Assembly (NCBI GenBank): GCA_965214525.1
Contig: OZ243959.1
Coordinates: 2,604,001-2,668,000, forward strand
DNA from: Qipengyuania_B sp965214525
Lineage (GTDB): Bacteria > Pseudomonadota > Alphaproteobacteria > Sphingomonadales > Sphingomonadaceae
Length of the DNA stretch: 64,000 bases
Direction of reading: 5' to 3'
Position numbers and translations under genes: made by a program. Each line of letters starts with the position of its first letter. Position 1 is the stretch's first letter. The notes below the pieces were generated by a model that saw only the letters and a list, made by a program, of their open reading frames with translations, was not told the DNA's origin and did no database searches. Shown here piece after piece: positions 27,144 to 35,578 of the stretch.

Positions 27144-28433
27144 GTGAGCGGCAAGACGGCGGGCGACATCAAGCAGAGCGACGAGTGGCAAAAGGCCGTC
27201 GCTTACGAGATCACCGACGAGGACATCGAGCGGCAGCGCAAGCTGCTGGGGTTCGACGAGCCGGCCAAGACCCGCGAGTACATCCAGACCGCGACGACCG
27301 ACAATATCCGCAATTTTGCCCACGGCTGCGGCGACGACAATCCGCTGTTCTGCGATCCCAACTACGCGAAGAAGACCCGCTGGGGCAGCGTGATCGCGCC
27401 CGGCATGATGTGCGCGCAGATCAATAAGCCGATGAAGGGCGATCCCGTGCCCGACGAGATCAAGGCGCTCCGGAAGAGCCTGTTCCGGGGGATCCACGTG
27501 TTCGTCTCGGGCTCGGACTGGACGTTCTACCGGCCCGTTTTCCCCGGCGACACGATCTACAGTTTCAACGGCGAGGAAAGCTGCGAGGTCAAGCAGTCGG
27601 AGTTCGCCGGACGCTCGGTGATCAACGTGCGGCGCGACGTGAAGGTCAACCAGCGCGGCGAGGTCGTCGCGGTCTACCGCATCCTGCGGGTGCTGACCGA
27701 GCGCAAGACTGCCGCCAAGAAGGGCAAATACAGCGCGATCGAACCCGCCGAGTGGACCGACGAAAGCTTCGCCGAAGTCGAGGACATCTACGCAGCCGAG
27801 ACCGTGCAGGGTTCTTCCAGGCGCTATTTCGACGATGTCAAGAAGGGCGACGGCCTGGGGCTCCAGGCCAAGGGTCCGTTGACCGTCACCGACGTGATCT
27901 GCTTCCACGCGGGCGGTTACGGTTTCGTGCCCTATGCCCCCACCGTCGGTCGGCTGGCGCACAAGAACCGCAAGCGGATCGCGCCGTTCTACGTCAAGAA
28001 CGAATACGGCGTGCCCGACGTCGCCCAGCGCCTGCATTGGGACCCGGTCTGGGCGCAGGCGATCGGCAACCCAATGGCCTACGACTATGGGGTGATGCGC
28101 GAGAACTACCTGTGGAGCTATCTCAACGACTGGGCCGGCGACGATGCAATCATCACCAACGTCCACGACGAGATCCGCAAGTTCAACTACATGGGAGACG
28201 TCCAGAAGGTCACCGGCGAAGTCGTCGCCAAGTGCGTCGAAAACGGGCAGAACCTGGTCAATGTCGCGGTCAGGTTCACCAACCAGCGCGGCGAGGAAAG
28301 CGTGCGCGGCACCGCGACCATCGCGCTGCCCGGCAAGGACGGCAGCCTGCCGATGTATCCCGAGGTGCCGGCCGAACTGGCGCAGAAGGCGTCGCAAATG
28401 ATGGCGCGGCACTGGGAGCTTGGCGGGGAGTGA
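27144..28433 (+). CDS. MaoC-like double-hotdog acyl-CoA hydratase
   Basis: A 429-residue protein with two hotdog halves. The N-terminal half (about 45-210) has DNIRNFAHGCGDDNPLFCDP and WGSVIAPGMM, resembling FAS1-type MaoC dehydratases. The C-terminal half (about 230-420) has YFDDVKKGDGLG, VTDVICFHAGGYGF and INVRRDVKVNQRGEVVAVYR-like strands. It probably hydrates an enoyl-CoA too bulky for crotonases. The GTG start has AGGAGAG 6 bases upstream. It heads the rightward operon and its stop overlaps the possible start of the next crotonase. Confidence 0.85.
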   Translation: MSGKTAGDIKQSDEWQKAVAYEITDEDIERQRKLLGFDEPAKTREYIQTATTDNIRNFAHGCGDDNPLFCDPNYAKKTRWGSVIAPGMMCAQINKPMKGDPVPDEIKALRKSLFRGIHVFVSGSDWTFYRPVFPGDTIYSFNGEESCEVKQSEFAGRSVINVRRDVKVNQRGEVVAVYRILRVLTERKTAAKKGKYSAIEPAEWTDESFAEVEDIYAAETVQGSSRRYFDDVKKGDGLGLQAKGPLTVTDVICFHAGGYGFVPYAPTVGRLAHKNRKRIAPFYVKNEYGVPDVAQRLHWDPVWAQAIGNPMAYDYGVMRENYLWSYLNDWAGDDAIITNVHDEIRKFNYMGDVQKVTGEVVAKCVENGQNLVNVAVRFTNQRGEESVRGTATIALPGKDGSLPMYPEVPAELAQKASQMMARHWELGGE

Positions 28434-28438
28434 GCGAC

Positions 28439-29248
28439 GTGTCCGAAGTGCTGATCGAGAACGAGTGCGGGGTGCGGATCATCACCCTCAACCGGCCCGA
28501 CCGACTCAATGCGCTGACCGGCTCGATCATGGCGCCGCTGGCCGATGCCTGCGCCGATGCCGCGCGCGACGGATCGGTCGGCTGCGTGGTCGTGACCGGC
28601 GCGGGACGGGGCTTCTGCGCCGGCGGCGATCTCAAGGAGGGCGGCGCCGACAAGGCGGTGGTCCCGGCCAGCGCCGAGGCGGGCAGCCGGACCGAGCAGG
28701 GCTTCACCAGTCTGCGGGGGTTCATGGAAACCTCTCGCCTGCTCCACGAAATGCCCAAGCCGACGATCGCGATGGTCAACGGCCCGGTGGCGGGCGCCGG
28801 GATCGGCATTGCCGGGGCGTGCGACTTGCGCTTCGCAGCCCGCTCGGCGAGCTTCCTCGCTGCCTTCGACCGGATCGGGGCGGGCGGAGACTTCGGCTCG
28901 AGCTGGTTCTGGACCAAGATCGTCGGCACCGGTGTGGCGCGCGAGCTGTTCCTGCTCGGCGAGAAGCTGACCGGCGAGGAGGCCTTCGCCAAGGGGCTCT
29001 ACACCCGCCTGTTCGACGACGACGCGCTGCGCGGCGCAACGCTCGAGGCCGCGCACCGCCTGGCCGACGGGCCGCGGATGGGCTACCGCTACATGAAGGC
29101 CAATCTCAACAACGCGGAAGATTTCGCCTTCGAGGCGGCGCTCGACGCCGAAGCGCTCAACATGACGCTCTCGACCAGCGCGACCGCGATGATCTGGCGC
29201 GAGAAGCGCAAGGCCGAGGCAGCCAAGGCGGAGCCGGGCGATGCCTGA
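28439..29248 (+). CDS. Crotonase-fold protein, PaaG-like (probable enoyl-CoA isomerase)
   Basis: A 269-residue enoyl-CoA hydratase/isomerase family member. The oxyanion loop GRGFCAGGDLKEGG and GPVAGAGIGIAGACDLRFAA are present, but the first hydratase glutamate is replaced (GIGIAGACD). The second is replaced too (FLAAFDRIGAGGDFGSSW); instead an aspartate sits in GGDFGSS, where PaaG-type isomerases have theirs (PDLGS). Isomerase chemistry is therefore more likely than hydration. GGGGAG 8 bases before GTG 28439 supports this start; GTG 28430, overlapping the previous stop, is the alternative. Confidence 0.82.
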   Translation: MSEVLIENECGVRIITLNRPDRLNALTGSIMAPLADACADAARDGSVGCVVVTGAGRGFCAGGDLKEGGADKAVVPASAEAGSRTEQGFTSLRGFMETSRLLHEMPKPTIAMVNGPVAGAGIGIAGACDLRFAARSASFLAAFDRIGAGGDFGSSWFWTKIVGTGVARELFLLGEKLTGEEAFAKGLYTRLFDDDALRGATLEAAHRLADGPRMGYRYMKANLNNAEDFAFEAALDAEALNMTLSTSATAMIWREKRKAEAAKAEPGDA

Positions 29249-30032
29249 TTACATCCGAGTCGAACGCGAAGAGGGCGGCGTCGCGCGCGTGGTGGTGGCG
29301 CGGCCCGACATCGGCAACGCCTCCTCCCCCGAAATGCTGGGCGAAATCCGCGACGCGTTTCTCTCGCTGAGCGACGACGGCGACGTGCGCGCGATCGTGC
29401 TGGCGGCCGAGGGCAAGCATTTCTCGGTCGGCGCCGACTTCGCTTTCCTTCAGCGGCTCTCCGCCATGTCGGCCAGCGAGATCAAGGGCACCGTCTACGC
29501 CAATTTCCAGGGCGCGGCGAAAGCCATCTACCGCTGCCCCAAGCCGACGCTGGCGCTGGTCCAGGGGGCGGCGATCACCGTCGGCTGCGAACTCGCGCTG
29601 GCCTGCGATTTCCGCATCGCCGCCGACACCGCGCGGTTCCAGGAAAGCTGGATCAAGCTGGGGATCATCCCGCCGCTCGCCGGACTGTTCCTGCTGCCGC
29701 GCCTCGTCGGCATGGGCCGGGCGATGGAAATGTGCCTGCAGGGCCGCCCCGTGCTCGCCGAGGAAGCCTTGCGCATTGGGCTGGTGAGCGAGGTCGTCGC
29801 GATGGATGAATTGCAGCCGCGCGGCGAGGAGATCGCGCGCGAGCTCGGAGGCTCCGCGCCGCTGGCTTATGCCGCCGCCAAGCAGGGGCTGCAGCGCGGG
29901 CTCGAAAGCTCAATGGAGGCCGAATGGCAGGCCAACCTGTCGAACCAGGCGCTCCTGCTCGGCAGCGAGGATCACCGCGAGGGCCTCGCCGCCGTGCTGG
30001 CCAAGCGCGCGCCCGCCTTCACCGGGCGCTGA
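29241..30032 (+). CDS. Enoyl-CoA hydratase/isomerase family protein
   Basis: A 263-residue crotonase. AEGKHFSVGADFAFLQRL is the acyl-CoA/oxyanion loop. ITVGCELALACDFRIAADTA keeps the first catalytic glutamate, while the second is replaced by Trp in FQESWIKLGIIPPLAG, so simple hydration is uncertain. C-terminal KRAPAFTGR is the normal crotonase ending. It overlaps the upstream crotonase by 8 bases and is 10 bases from the following dehydrogenase, in the operon that starts at 27144. Confidence 0.85.
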   Translation: MPDYIRVEREEGGVARVVVARPDIGNASSPEMLGEIRDAFLSLSDDGDVRAIVLAAEGKHFSVGADFAFLQRLSAMSASEIKGTVYANFQGAAKAIYRCPKPTLALVQGAAITVGCELALACDFRIAADTARFQESWIKLGIIPPLAGLFLLPRLVGMGRAMEMCLQGRPVLAEEALRIGLVSEVVAMDELQPRGEEIARELGGSAPLAYAAAKQGLQRGLESSMEAEWQANLSNQALLLGSEDHREGLAAVLAKRAPAFTGR

Positions 30033-30042
30033 GGAGAAACCG

Positions 30043-31254
30043 ATGGACCTGAGCTACGGAGCCGAGGCCGAGGCCTTCCGCGAGGAAGTGCGCGCCTTTC
30101 TCGCCGCCCAGTGGCAGCCCGGCGACCGCCGCAAGGATGACTTGCGCGAGTTCGTGCGCGGGTTCCGCCGCAAGGCGGTGGGCGAGGGCTATCTCTACCG
30201 CTCGGTGCCCCAGCGCTACGGCGGGTCGGAACAACCGGTCGACGTAATCAAGGCGCAAGTCATCCGCGAGGAATTCGCCCGCGCCCGCGCGCCAATGGAA
30301 GTCGGCGGCAACGGGGTCAACATGACCGTGCCGACGCTGCTCGAGAAGGGCACCGACCAGCAGCGCGAGCTGTTTATCCGTAAGACCATCGAGGGCGACT
30401 ACGTCTGGGGGCAGGGCTATTCCGAGCCGGGTTCGGGCAGCGATCTCGCCAGCGTGCGGACCAAGGCCGAACTGTCGCCCGACGGCACGAAGTGGATCGT
30501 CAACGGGCAGAAGATCTGGACCAGCCAGGGCGGCAAGGCGACGCACATGTTCATGCTAGTCCGGACCGAGCCCGACGCGCCCAAGCACGAAGGCATCACT
30601 TACCTGCTGATCGATCTCGATCAGTCCGGCGTGACCCGCCGCCCGATCCGCCAGATGACCGGGATGGAGGGCGACGACACCTTCTACGAGTTCTTCTTCG
30701 ACGATGCCGAGGCGCCGGTTTCGTGGCAGGTCGGCGAGCGCGGCCAGGGCTGGTACGTCAGCCGCACCACGCTGAAGCACGAGCGCGCGGCGATCGGCGG
30801 GGCCGACGGGCTGGGCCGGCAGTTCGCCAAGCTGGTCGAGCTGGCGCAGGAAATGGGCCGCAGCGGCGATCCGCTGGTCCGCGACCGGCTGGCCGAGATC
30901 GAGGGGCGGGTGATGGCGCACCGCTATTCGAGCTTCCGGCTGTTCTCGTGCCAGGCCGCGGGCGAGGACCCTGGGCGCGTCCAGCTGATGATGAAGCTGC
31001 TGCTCACCGAGATCGGGCACGACATGGCGCTGCTGGCGCAGGACCTGATCGGCGAGGAGGGCCTGGTTGAACCGAGCAATACGGGCGCGCGCAGCGCGCC
31101 GACGCGGCGGCGCGGGCCCAACAAGTGGCTCGACCAGATCATGGGCAGCCTCGGCAACTCGATCGCCGGCGGCACCTCCAACATCCAGCGCAACATCATC
31201 GGCGAGCGCGGACTGGGCCTGCCGCGCGACCTCGCCCTATCGGCGGAGAAATAG
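30043..31254 (+). CDS. Acyl-CoA dehydrogenase, catalytic (alpha-type) subunit
   Basis: A 403-residue acyl-CoA dehydrogenase. It shows WGQGYSEPGSGSDLASVRTK, NGQKIWTSQGGKATHMFMLV, TLKHERAAIGGADG with a glutamate at the isovaleryl-CoA dehydrogenase-type base position, and GGTSNIQRNIIGERGLGLPR. GAGGAGA precedes ATG 30043. It is followed 3 bases later by a smaller homolog, giving a third alpha/beta pair in the window. An insert EPSNTGARSAPTRRRGP before the last helix is unusual for the family. Confidence 0.9.
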   Translation: MDLSYGAEAEAFREEVRAFLAAQWQPGDRRKDDLREFVRGFRRKAVGEGYLYRSVPQRYGGSEQPVDVIKAQVIREEFARARAPMEVGGNGVNMTVPTLLEKGTDQQRELFIRKTIEGDYVWGQGYSEPGSGSDLASVRTKAELSPDGTKWIVNGQKIWTSQGGKATHMFMLVRTEPDAPKHEGITYLLIDLDQSGVTRRPIRQMTGMEGDDTFYEFFFDDAEAPVSWQVGERGQGWYVSRTTLKHERAAIGGADGLGRQFAKLVELAQEMGRSGDPLVRDRLAEIEGRVMAHRYSSFRLFSCQAAGEDPGRVQLMMKLLLTEIGHDMALLAQDLIGEEGLVEPSNTGARSAPTRRRGPNKWLDQIMGSLGNSIAGGTSNIQRNIIGERGLGLPRDLALSAEK

Positions 31255-31257
31255 GCG

Positions 31258-32265
31258 ATGCGCTTTCACCTGAGCGAGGAACAGGCCGCGATCCAGGATG
31301 CGGTGCGCGGCACCCTGGCGGACGTCTGGCCGATCGACCGGCTGCACGCCTTTGCCGACAGCGAGGCGGACTTCGACCCGGCAAGCTGGAACGCGCTGAT
31401 GGAGCTCGGCATCGGCGCGCTGGCGCTGGACGAAGACCAGGGCGGCGCGGGGCTGGGCCTGCTCGATGCCGCGCTGGTCTGCGAAGTGGCCGGCGAGGCC
31501 GCCGCGCCGGGGCCGGTGATCGGCCAGATCGTCACCGCGATGGCGGCCGCGGGCAGCGACAACGCCGAGGCGCGCGCGCTCCTGCCGCAGATAGCCAGCG
31601 GCGCTGCGGTGGCGACGCTCGCGCTCGATTCGGAGCTCGTCCAGTCGGCGCGCTCCGCGCAACTGTTTCTCGCGGAAACCGATGATGGCGGCCTGCAGCT
31701 GATCGAGGCGGACGAAGGCCTGACGATCGAGCCCGTGGCGGCGACCGACCGCAGCCGCCCGGTTTCGCGCGTATCGTTCGGCGAAGCCAAGGCGCACGCG
31801 CTGTGCAGCGGAAGCGATCCGCTCGCCCGGCGCATCCGCGACGCGGCGCTGGTGCTGATCGCCGCCGACGCGCTCGGCGGCGCGCAGTACTGCACCGACA
31901 TCTCGGTAGCCTACGCGCAGGAGCGCGAGCAGTTCGGCCAGCCGATCGGCCGCTTCCAGGCGCTCAAGCACCAGCTCGCGCACATGGCGCTCGACGTCGA
32001 GCCGGCGCGCGCGCTGGTGTGGTACGCGGCCTATGCCTGGGACGAGCAGCAGGCCGACGCGTCGCGCGCCGCGGCGATGGCCAAGGCGCACTTGTGCGAG
32101 GTCTATACCCGGACCACCCGCGCTGCGATCGCCGCGCACGGCGGGATCGGTTACACCTGGGAGCACGGCCTCAACTACTGGTTCCGCCGCTCGATCTACG
32201 ATCGCGCCTGGCTGGGCGGCCCGGCAAGCCACCGCGCCCGCGCGGCGGAAATGGCGGGCTGGTAA
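31258..32265 (+). CDS. Acyl-CoA dehydrogenase, beta-type subunit
   Basis: A 335-residue acyl-CoA dehydrogenase homolog starting MRFHLSEEQAAIQDAVRGTL. C-terminal helices read VAYAQEREQFGQPIGRFQAL and IAAHGGIGYTWEHGLNYWFR. No base glutamate is seen in IAADALGGAQYCTDI and the C-terminal EIQRNI motif is absent, as in the other beta subunits of this window. It most likely forms a heteromer with the product of 30043-31254. Confidence 0.86.
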   Translation: MRFHLSEEQAAIQDAVRGTLADVWPIDRLHAFADSEADFDPASWNALMELGIGALALDEDQGGAGLGLLDAALVCEVAGEAAAPGPVIGQIVTAMAAAGSDNAEARALLPQIASGAAVATLALDSELVQSARSAQLFLAETDDGGLQLIEADEGLTIEPVAATDRSRPVSRVSFGEAKAHALCSGSDPLARRIRDAALVLIAADALGGAQYCTDISVAYAQEREQFGQPIGRFQALKHQLAHMALDVEPARALVWYAAYAWDEQQADASRAAAMAKAHLCEVYTRTTRAAIAAHGGIGYTWEHGLNYWFRRSIYDRAWLGGPASHRARAAEMAGW

Positions 32266-32282
32266 CGGCCAGGCCCGCAGCG

Positions 32283-33212
32283 ATGTTCGAAAATCTCGCC
32301 CTGCCGCTGATGTGCGCGCCGATGAGCTTCGCCTCCTCGGTCCCGCTCGCCGCTGCCTGCTGCAAGGCGGGGGTGATCGGCGGCTGGCAGGGCGGGACTT
32401 ATACCCGGCTCGAGGAATTCGAGCGCTATCTCGAGGCGCTGGCGGATCAGGGCGCCGCGCCGCCGATCGTCAACCTGCCCTCGCGGATAGCGAGCGAAGA
32501 AACCGGCGAGGCCAAGCTCGCGCTGCTCGAGCGGCATCGCGCGCCGCTGGTCCTCTCCAGCATCGGCGACCCTTCGCGGCTGGTCGAGCGCGTCCATGCC
32601 TGGGGCGGGCGGATCATCCAGGACGTAACGACGATGCGCCATGCCGAAAAGGCGCTTGGCGCCGGGGTCGACGGGCTGATGCTGACTTGCGCGGGGGCGG
32701 GCGGGCACACCGGGTTCATCACCCCGATGGCCTTCGTGCCCGCGGTGCGCCGGATCTACGACGGCCTACTGATCGTCGCCGGCGGGATCGCCGACGCGCG
32801 CGGAATCGCCGGCGCTTTGGCGCTGGGCGGCGACATCGCCTGCATGGGCACCCGCTTCATCGCCACCCCCGAAAGCGGTGTGGTCGAAGGGCACCGGGCG
32901 ATGATCCCCGATGTCGAGATCGACCGGATCGTCATCTCGGCGGCGATGAACGGCGTGCCCGCCAACTGGATCCGCGATTCGCTCGAGCAAGCCGGGCTCG
33001 ATGTCGCGACCCTACCCAACACGCGCACCGCGATGCCCGACGGGGTCAAGCCGTGGCGCGACTTGTTCAGCGCCGGTCAGAGCGTGGGCCTGATCGACGC
33101 GGTCGAGCCGGTGGCGGACCTGGTCGCTCGCTTGCGCGACGAATATGAGGCGCTCGAGCCCCGGCCCGATTGGCGCGGCCGGCTGGCAGCGATCGAGGCG
33201 GGCTGGGGCTAG
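32283..33212 (+). CDS. Nitronate monooxygenase-like FMN protein
   Basis: A 309-residue TIM-barrel flavoprotein of the nitronate monooxygenase/2-nitropropane dioxygenase family. FMN-binding landmarks are LPLMCAPMSFASSVPLAAAC, GVDGLMLTCAGAGGHTGF, LIVAGGIADARGIAGALALG and ACMGTRFIATPES. Members of this family occur in many acyl-CoA catabolic operons, where they are thought to be flavin reductases or oxidases rather than true nitronate enzymes. It is the last gene of the rightward operon and faces the SDR at 33221 with an 8-base gap. Confidence 0.83.
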   Translation: MFENLALPLMCAPMSFASSVPLAAACCKAGVIGGWQGGTYTRLEEFERYLEALADQGAAPPIVNLPSRIASEETGEAKLALLERHRAPLVLSSIGDPSRLVERVHAWGGRIIQDVTTMRHAEKALGAGVDGLMLTCAGAGGHTGFITPMAFVPAVRRIYDGLLIVAGGIADARGIAGALALGGDIACMGTRFIATPESGVVEGHRAMIPDVEIDRIVISAAMNGVPANWIRDSLEQAGLDVATLPNTRTAMPDGVKPWRDLFSAGQSVGLIDAVEPVADLVARLRDEYEALEPRPDWRGRLAAIEAGWG

Positions 33213-33220
33213 GTCAGCAG

Positions 33221-34084
33221 TCACTCGGTGCGCCGAGCTGCCAGCATCTCGGCCACGATCCGGTTGACATCGTATCGCCCGGCATCGGGGCCGACCGGCG
33301 CCTGCGCGGCGAAGGCGGCGTCGATTTCCTCGAAGCGGTGCTTGGCGGCGGCGTGCGCGTTGGGGTGCGTGACGATATAGAAATCGCCGCGAGCCACCCC
33401 GTCCAATGCGGCGCGTGCCGCCTCCTCGGCGCGCATGCCGCGCGCCTGGACCGCGCGGCCGAATTCGCGTTGCTGCTGCTTGGGCTGCGGCAAGCCTGCG
33501 GGCCGCTCAAGATCAGCGAGGTTGGTGGCGACGAGGCCGGGGCAGAAGACGCTGATCCCGACTTTCGCCGGAAGCTCGGCCCGGAACACCTCGGCCAGCC
33601 CGAGCACGGCGTGCTTGCTCGCAGTGTAGAACCCGGCGCCCGCATGCTGGAGTCCGAGCGAATGCTCCGAGGCGGTGACGCAGATACGCCCGCCTGCGTC
33701 CTGCGCGGCCATGATCCGCGTGAACGCGGCCATCGTCGCCCACGCGCCGCGGACGTTGATCGCATAAACCCAGTCGAATTCGGCAGCGGTGCCCTTCGTC
33801 AGCGGGCCGTTGGCGATCACCCCGGCGTTGGCGAAGGCGAAATCGATCCCGCCGAGGGCCTCCTGCGTGTCCGCCGCGAGGCGCTCGATCGCATCGGGGT
33901 CGCCGACGTCGCATTCCATCGCCAGCGCGGCCTCGCCTATCCCGGCGACGGCTTCGCGCAAGGCTTCGGCGGCTATGTCGGACATGACCACCCGCGCCCC
34001 GCGCGCAGCGAGTTCGCGGGCGATCGCGAGGCCTATTCCCGAGGCGGCCCCGGTGACGACCGCGCGCTTGCGCTGCCAATCCAT
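33221..34084 (-). CDS. Short-chain dehydrogenase/reductase
   Basis: A 287-residue classical SDR. Cofactor motif VVTGAASGIGLAIARELAAR, FAFANAGVI, catalytic serine in CVTASEHSLG and GFYTASKHAVLGLAEVFRAE with Tyr and Lys. It is the last gene of the leftward operon from 39.2 kb, directly after a crotonase gene (2-base gap). A 3-hydroxyacyl-CoA or alcohol dehydrogenase role fits the context but is inference. Confidence 0.87.
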   Translation of the reverse strand: MDWQRKRAVVTGAASGIGLAIARELAARGARVVMSDIAAEALREAVAGIGEAALAMECDVGDPDAIERLAADTQEALGGIDFAFANAGVIANGPLTKGTAAEFDWVYAINVRGAWATMAAFTRIMAAQDAGGRICVTASEHSLGLQHAGAGFYTASKHAVLGLAEVFRAELPAKVGISVFCPGLVATNLADLERPAGLPQPKQQQREFGRAVQARGMRAEEAARAALDGVARGDFYIVTHPNAHAAAKHRFEEIDAAFAAQAPVGPDAGRYDVNRIVAEMLAARRTE

Positions 34085-34086
34085 GG

Positions 34087-34824
34087 CTATTTCCCGAACC
34101 GGCCGGCAACGCGGTCGGCGAAATCCGCTCCGGCGCCCGCGCTGTTGAACACTTCGTGCGCCAGCCCGGCGGCCAGCGGCAGGTCGGCCTGTTCGCGGTA
34201 GAGCCGCTTGTAGGCGAACACACTGTGGCGGCTCTGCCCCGCGATGGCCTGCGCCAGCTCGGCCACTTTGGCCTCGAGCGCGTCATCGGGGACGCAGTGG
34301 TTGGCGAGCCCGATCCGCGCCGCTTCCACGCCATCCACCGGCAGCCCGGAGAAGCTCATCTCGCGCGCCTTCCGCTGGCCGACCCGGCGCGGAAGCCGCT
34401 GGCTCAGGCCCCAGCCCGGAACCAGCGCGAAGCGGCCGTGTGTATCGGCGAAGCTGGCGCTCTCGGCCACCACGATGATGTCGCCCGCCAGCGCCAGCTC
34501 GAGCCCGCCGGTGTAGCAGCCGCCCTGCACGGCGACGATCACCGGCTGAGGAAGCTCTGCGAGGCGGGTGACAGTTTTCGCCTGGTAGAACCGTTCCGGC
34601 GCTTTCGCGCCGCGTTCGGACAGGTCGTTGCCGGCGCTGAACACCTTGCCTTCGCCGCGCAGAACGACGACCCCGATCGCATCGCCGGCGGACTCGATCG
34701 TCGCCAAGTGGGCGGCAAGTTCCTGCCACAGCGCGAGGTTGAGCGCGTTGCGCTTCTCGGGCCGGTCGAGAGTCAGGGTGGCGACCGCGCCCTCGCGCTC
34801 GAAGCGGACCAGCGGTTTGCTCAT
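34087..34824 (-). CDS. Enoyl-CoA hydratase/isomerase family protein
   Basis: A 245-residue crotonase. FSAGNDLSERGAKAPERF is the oxyanion loop. GGCYTGGLELALAGDIIVVA keeps the first glutamate, but the second is replaced (FADTHGRFALVPGWGLSQ). This pattern is common in crotonases of unassigned function. Its ATG overlaps the stop of the broken SDR gene upstream by 4 bases. Confidence 0.84.
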   Translation of the reverse strand: MSKPLVRFEREGAVATLTLDRPEKRNALNLALWQELAAHLATIESAGDAIGVVVLRGEGKVFSAGNDLSERGAKAPERFYQAKTVTRLAELPQPVIVAVQGGCYTGGLELALAGDIIVVAESASFADTHGRFALVPGWGLSQRLPRRVGQRKAREMSFSGLPVDGVEAARIGLANHCVPDDALEAKVAELAQAIAGQSRHSVFAYKRLYREQADLPLAAGLAHEVFNSAGAGADFADRVAGRFGK

Positions 34825-35578
34825 CGTTGACCTCCGTCGACCCGCAGCAGCGCGCCGGTCGTATAGGAGGAGGCCGGGCTCGCCAGCATCAGCGCCGCGG
34901 TGACGATCTCCTCGGGATTCCCCGGCCGGCCCAGCGCGACCGGCTGCGCCGTGCGTTTCTCCTCGTTCCAGGCCTCGGCGATGTCGGTCAGGAAGGGCCC
35001 CGCGCTGATCGTGTTGACGCGGACTTTTGGGGCGTATTCGCGGCTCAGCGAGACGGTCATCGCATTGAGCGCCGCTTTGGCCGCGCCGTAGGGCACCACG
35101 CCGGGCAGCGCCATCAGCGCGCCCGTCGAGCTGACGTTGACGATGCAGCCCCCCCATGCTCTTCAGCGTCCTGCGCCATGCGGTGGCCGACCTGGCTCGC
35201 CAGCCGGAAGGGCCCCTTGAAATTGAGGTTCAGCACCGAATCGAACAGCGCCTCGCTCATCTCGTGACTTGGGCAGGCCGGCGACATCCCGGCATTGTTG
35301 ATCAGGATGTCGACGCGGCCGAACTCGGCATAGGTGCGCTCGATCAGCGCGTCGCACTGGTCCCACTTGCCGACATGCGCGGCGACCGCAAGCGCGCGGC
35401 GGCCGAGCGCGCGCACCTCGTCGGCGACCGCCTCGCAGTTGTCGAGCTTACGGCTGACGACGATCACGTCCGCGCCTCGCTCGGCAAAAGCCCTGACCAT
35501 CCGTTAGCCGAGCCCTCGGCTGCCGCCGGTCACGAGCGCGACCTTGCCGGTGAAGTCGAACAGCGGGTCGGCGGTCAT
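34821..35578 (-). pseudogene. Broken short-chain dehydrogenase gene (internal stop and frameshift)
   Basis: The reading frame starts MTADPLFDFTGKVALVTGGS RGLG and would give an SDR of about 252 residues. It is interrupted by TAA (35504-35506) directly after the cofactor motif. It then continues RMVRAFAERGADVIVVSRKL and LINNAGMSPAC, slips frame at a seven-base run (C7 at 35149-35155, one base missing), and resumes as CIVNVSSTGALMALPGVVPY with YGAAK and VNTISAGPFLTDI. Removing both lesions gives a complete enzyme. The gene lies between the ACAD10/11-like dehydrogenase and a crotonase, with ATGA overlaps on both sides. Two independent lesions make decay more likely than error. Confidence 0.85.
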
